From assembly GCA_027295975.1 (NCBI GenBank), contig JAPUJX010000043.1, positions 1-17,290 on the forward strand: a stretch of DNA of 17,290 bases. The letters are read 5' to 3'. Both the position numbers and the translations under genes were made by a program. Source of the DNA: Gammaproteobacteria bacterium. Its GTDB lineage: Bacteria; Pseudomonadota; Gammaproteobacteria; Pseudomonadales; Azotimanducaceae. The notes under the pieces are model-generated. The model was not told where the DNA came from. It ran no database searches and saw nothing but the letters and a program-made list of their open reading frames with translations. Shown in pieces: positions 15,643 to 17,290 of the stretch (the stretch's first letter is position 1; each line of letters starts with the position of its first letter).

Positions 15643-16323
15643 ATGAAAGCTCGCTTACGGATATTGGTCTTCGGCCTGTACGTCACCACGGCTACCGCGT
15701 GCGACACAGTCAAACCCCCAATGGCCGGTTTTGAACCGCCGGATGACGCACAACCACCAGCCACTCCCTTCATCGGCAGACTCACAATGACACCCGTGCA
15801 ACTGAAGTTCGAAGAATACGTTCGTGCCGCGTTCTTCGATCCGGTAAGCGACAGCCTGCCGGAGTTCAGCTTCAACTACGTTTCCGATGGCACCCATCTG
15901 ATCCCGTTCCGCCGAGGTCTGATCCCGAGCGTGCACCCGCAGTTCGACTTCCTCCTGAGCCCGGGCCGAATCTGGCAGGACGGTGATGCCGTGGTGCACG
16001 CATCGCTGCCGTTTACCCTGATGTCGCGGGGAGGTAATTGCACCCACAACGGCTTGCTGCGGTTCACCCTCGAAAATGGAAAAGAAGGGGACAAACAATC
16101 CGGTTCGTTTTTGATCAACCAGGAGACCTGTCACTTTCTGAAATTCGATATGTGGGGACCGGTGTCCGTGGTGTACACGCCCAATACGCTTCCCGAGGCC
16201 GAGCGGATCGTCGCCGAATTCAGGCGCGAGGTGGCCAATCGGGTACCCACCCGGCCTTATTCGGATTTCGCCAGAAACTACCCAGCGGTGGATCTGGACC
16301 GTTTTTCCGTTGGACTGCCGTGA
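15643..16323 (+). pseudogene. 5' part of a degraded serine hydrolase lipoprotein (N-terminal domain only)
   Basis: A 226-codon reading frame starts MKARLRILVFGLYVTTATAC, a signal sequence with a weak lipobox ending at Cys20. An N-terminal domain follows, carrying FEEYVRAAFFDPVSDSLPEFSFNYVSDGTHLIPFRRGLI, NCTHNGLLRFTLENG and SFLINQETCHFLKFDMWGP. From memory, such a domain precedes a beta-lactamase-like catalytic domain in some large secreted serine hydrolases. It ends at TGA 16321-16323, just after VDLDRFSVGLP. No SxxK motif is present. The frame that continues the family (16310-16744) is shifted relative to this one. A GGGG lies upstream at good spacing, so this part may still be translated into a truncated product. 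The N-terminal assignment rests on recollection of family layout and should be tested by alignment. Confidence 0.55.
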
Positions 16324-16744
16324 GGCCGGAATCAATAACAGCGGTACGGCATTTGGCGGCTTCGGCATGTTCTGGAATTCGGATTCGGTGGTGAAGATTG
16401 CCCGCTTCCTCGCCCTCGAAGGTGGCACAATTGATGGCCGGCAGGTCCTTCATCCGCAGGCTCTGGCCGCTACCATGCAGCAAGATCCCCTGGATCGTGG
16501 TCTTTCGATGAATTTATTCGGGTACAACTACAACAATGGCGCCTGGGCGTTTCCGGCGCGTCTTCTCGGCGATGAGTATCCCTGCGATCCCTGGATAGTT
16601 GTAATGTCCGGGTTGTCGGGGATACGCGTGATCATGATGCCCAACGGGTTGATTTTTTACTATTTCAACGATTCAGAATCGTTTCCATTGAAGGAGCAGA
16701 GCAAGGCGGCAAATCAGGTTCGACCTTTTTGTGTTACGGACTAA
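16310..16744 (+). pseudogene. 3' part of the degraded serine hydrolase (C-terminal domain, different frame)
   Basis: This frame, offset by one base from 15643-16323, encodes GTAFGGFGMFWNSDSVVKIARFLALEGGTIDGRQVLHPQAL. That resembles the region just before the third motif in beta-lactamase-fold hydrolases. It then gives YNNGAWAF, WIVVMSGLSGIRVIMMPNGLIFYYFND, the final beta-strand region, and the end VRPFCVTD. The SxxK nucleophile and the Tyr motif that should lie between the two halves are missing, so roughly 200 codons appear deleted and the frame is broken. The first ATG in frame is 16367, without a real ribosome site, so this is not an independent gene. The TAA stop (16742-16744) overlaps a REP-like sequence. 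The internal-deletion model is inference from the two visible halves. Confidence 0.55.
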
Positions 16745-16758
16745 AGGGGTCAGGTTGA
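16743..16758. repeat. Solo copy of the REP-like motif
   Basis: AAAGGGGTCAGGTTGA shares the core AAAGSGGTCRGGTT with both arms of the inverted repeat at 3414-3498. It overlaps the stop codon of the degraded hydrolase. A partial mirror, GACCTTTTT (16722-16730), lies just upstream and could pair weakly with it. The same motif at two distant gene ends suggests a dispersed extragenic element. Confidence 0.6.
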
Positions 16759-16894
16759 TGCTCCGCTTCTATACTCGGGCATTGAAGTCAAGCTCCTATG
16801 TTCTTGTTTCCGTCTCATTCGTTATGTGAGTTAATTTCGTCCTCTCGTAGTAAGCTGTCCGTTTCCGCGATACACATCATGCCGGAGGACCAAC

Positions 16895-17290
16895 ATGATC
16901 AAGCGACGCAGTCTCTTAACGGGTGGATTAGCGCTCCCATTTATCCCGTTTGGGCTTGTTTCCTGCTCAGGGTCGAGTTCGCAGCCCAATCCATACCTGC
17001 AAGCCAACTTTAGACCAGTGGATGTCGAGTTGACGCTATCCGATCTGCAGGTAACCGGTTCCATACCAGAAGATCTAGCAGGCCGTTTCTTGCGCAACGG
17101 GCCTAATCCCTTGGGTGAGATAGATAGCGGCGCATACCATTGGTTCACCGGACGAGGCATGGTTCATGGTTTGCGCCTGAATGAGGGCAGGGCGGAGTGG
17201 TACCGCAACCGGTTCGTTGGCGGCAGCAGTGCGAACACCAATGTGATCGGACATGGCGGCAGGACTCTGGCCATAGTTGAATCCGGTGGT
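16895..17290 (+). CDS. Tat-exported lipoprotein carotenoid oxygenase (3' end outside window)
   Basis: This is the N-terminal 132 residues of a carotenoid-cleavage-type dioxygenase (RPE65/CCD family), an Fe(II) enzyme that splits double bonds of carotenoids, stilbenes or lignin-like compounds. The core motif PEDLAGRFLRNGPNPL (about 58-73) is diagnostic, followed by YHWFTGRGMVHGLRLNEGRAEWYRNRFV and NTNVIGHGGRTLAIVESGG. The N-terminus, MIKRRSLLTGGLALPFIPFGLVSCSG, carries a twin-arginine-type motif (KRRSLL) and a lipobox, LVSC, with Cys24. The enzyme is therefore probably exported folded and anchored as a lipoprotein. The four His iron ligands lie mostly beyond the window. The ATG is preceded by GGAGG (16884-16888) with 6 bases spacing, a very good start. 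The protein looks intact as far as visible. Confidence 0.92.
   Translation, partial: MIKRRSLLTGGLALPFIPFGLVSCSGSSSQPNPYLQANFRPVDVELTLSDLQVTGSIPEDLAGRFLRNGPNPLGEIDSGAYHWFTGRGMVHGLRLNEGRAEWYRNRFVGGSSANTNVIGHGGRTLAIVESGG

Noticed and set aside
16798..17013. Plus-strand frame of 71 codons before the carotenoid oxygenase
   Set aside because: It overlaps the oxygenase start in another frame; the oxygenase has a GGAGG site and family motifs.

Overview
The window looks like a chromosomal segment of a free-living, probably environmental (marine or soil) gammaproteobacterium. I infer this from moderately high GC, a type IV pilin-like gene, a PBP7-type endopeptidase, a DUF6152 protein, and many lipid- or xenobiotic-type catabolic oxidoreductases. 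The assignment is from gene content only. I see no rRNA, tRNA, CRISPR array, transposase or phage gene. No gene-free stretch exceeds about 205 bases; the longest are 9329-9531, 7064-7257 and 3328-3499.

Layout. (1) 1-1056, minus: the N-terminal 352 codons of a biotin carboxylase, probably the front of a large single-chain acyl-CoA carboxylase, divergent from (2) a DUF6152 secreted protein and an AmpG/SLC33-like MFS permease (1144-2940, plus). (3) 2971-6127, minus: a small C-terminally anchored protein of unknown function, an extended SDR of the dihydroflavonol-reductase type, and an exported serine hydrolase of the class C beta-lactamase fold. A long imperfect inverted repeat (3414-3498) lies between the first two. 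(4) 6223-7063, plus: an ArsR-type repressor and an SRPBCC (AHSA1-like) protein, divergent from the serine hydrolase across a very AT-rich, palindrome-containing control region. (5) 7258-9328, plus: a luciferase-like (LLM) flavin/F420 oxidoreductase and an amidohydrolase-2 metalloenzyme, very likely one transcription unit. (6) 9532-10020: a solitary prepilin with a basic C-terminal tail, then a second MFS transporter (10171-11373). (7) 11430-15580, minus: a GMC flavin oxidoreductase, a PBP7-like D,D-endopeptidase immediately upstream of it, and a phytanoyl-CoA-dioxygenase-type Fe(II)/2OG oxygenase fused to a HEAT-repeat tail. (8) 15643-16744, plus: a decayed serine hydrolase lipoprotein that keeps both ends but lacks its catalytic middle. 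It ends in a short sequence related to the inverted repeat at 3414. (9) 16895-end, plus: the start of a Tat-exported, lipoprotein-type carotenoid oxygenase.

How the genes may work together. Several enzymes (GMC, SDR, LLM, amidohydrolase, PhyH, carotenoid oxygenase, acyl-CoA carboxylase) fit oxidation of alcohols, isoprenoids or other lipophilic compounds, with two MFS permeases for transport. No single operon ties them together, so a shared pathway is a guess. The most unusual items are the PhyH-HEAT fusion, the Tat-lipoprotein carotenoid oxygenase, the ArsR/SRPBCC/serine hydrolase divergent module, the internally deleted hydrolase, and the REP-like palindrome. I found no clear evidence of a wholly new defence or mobile system.
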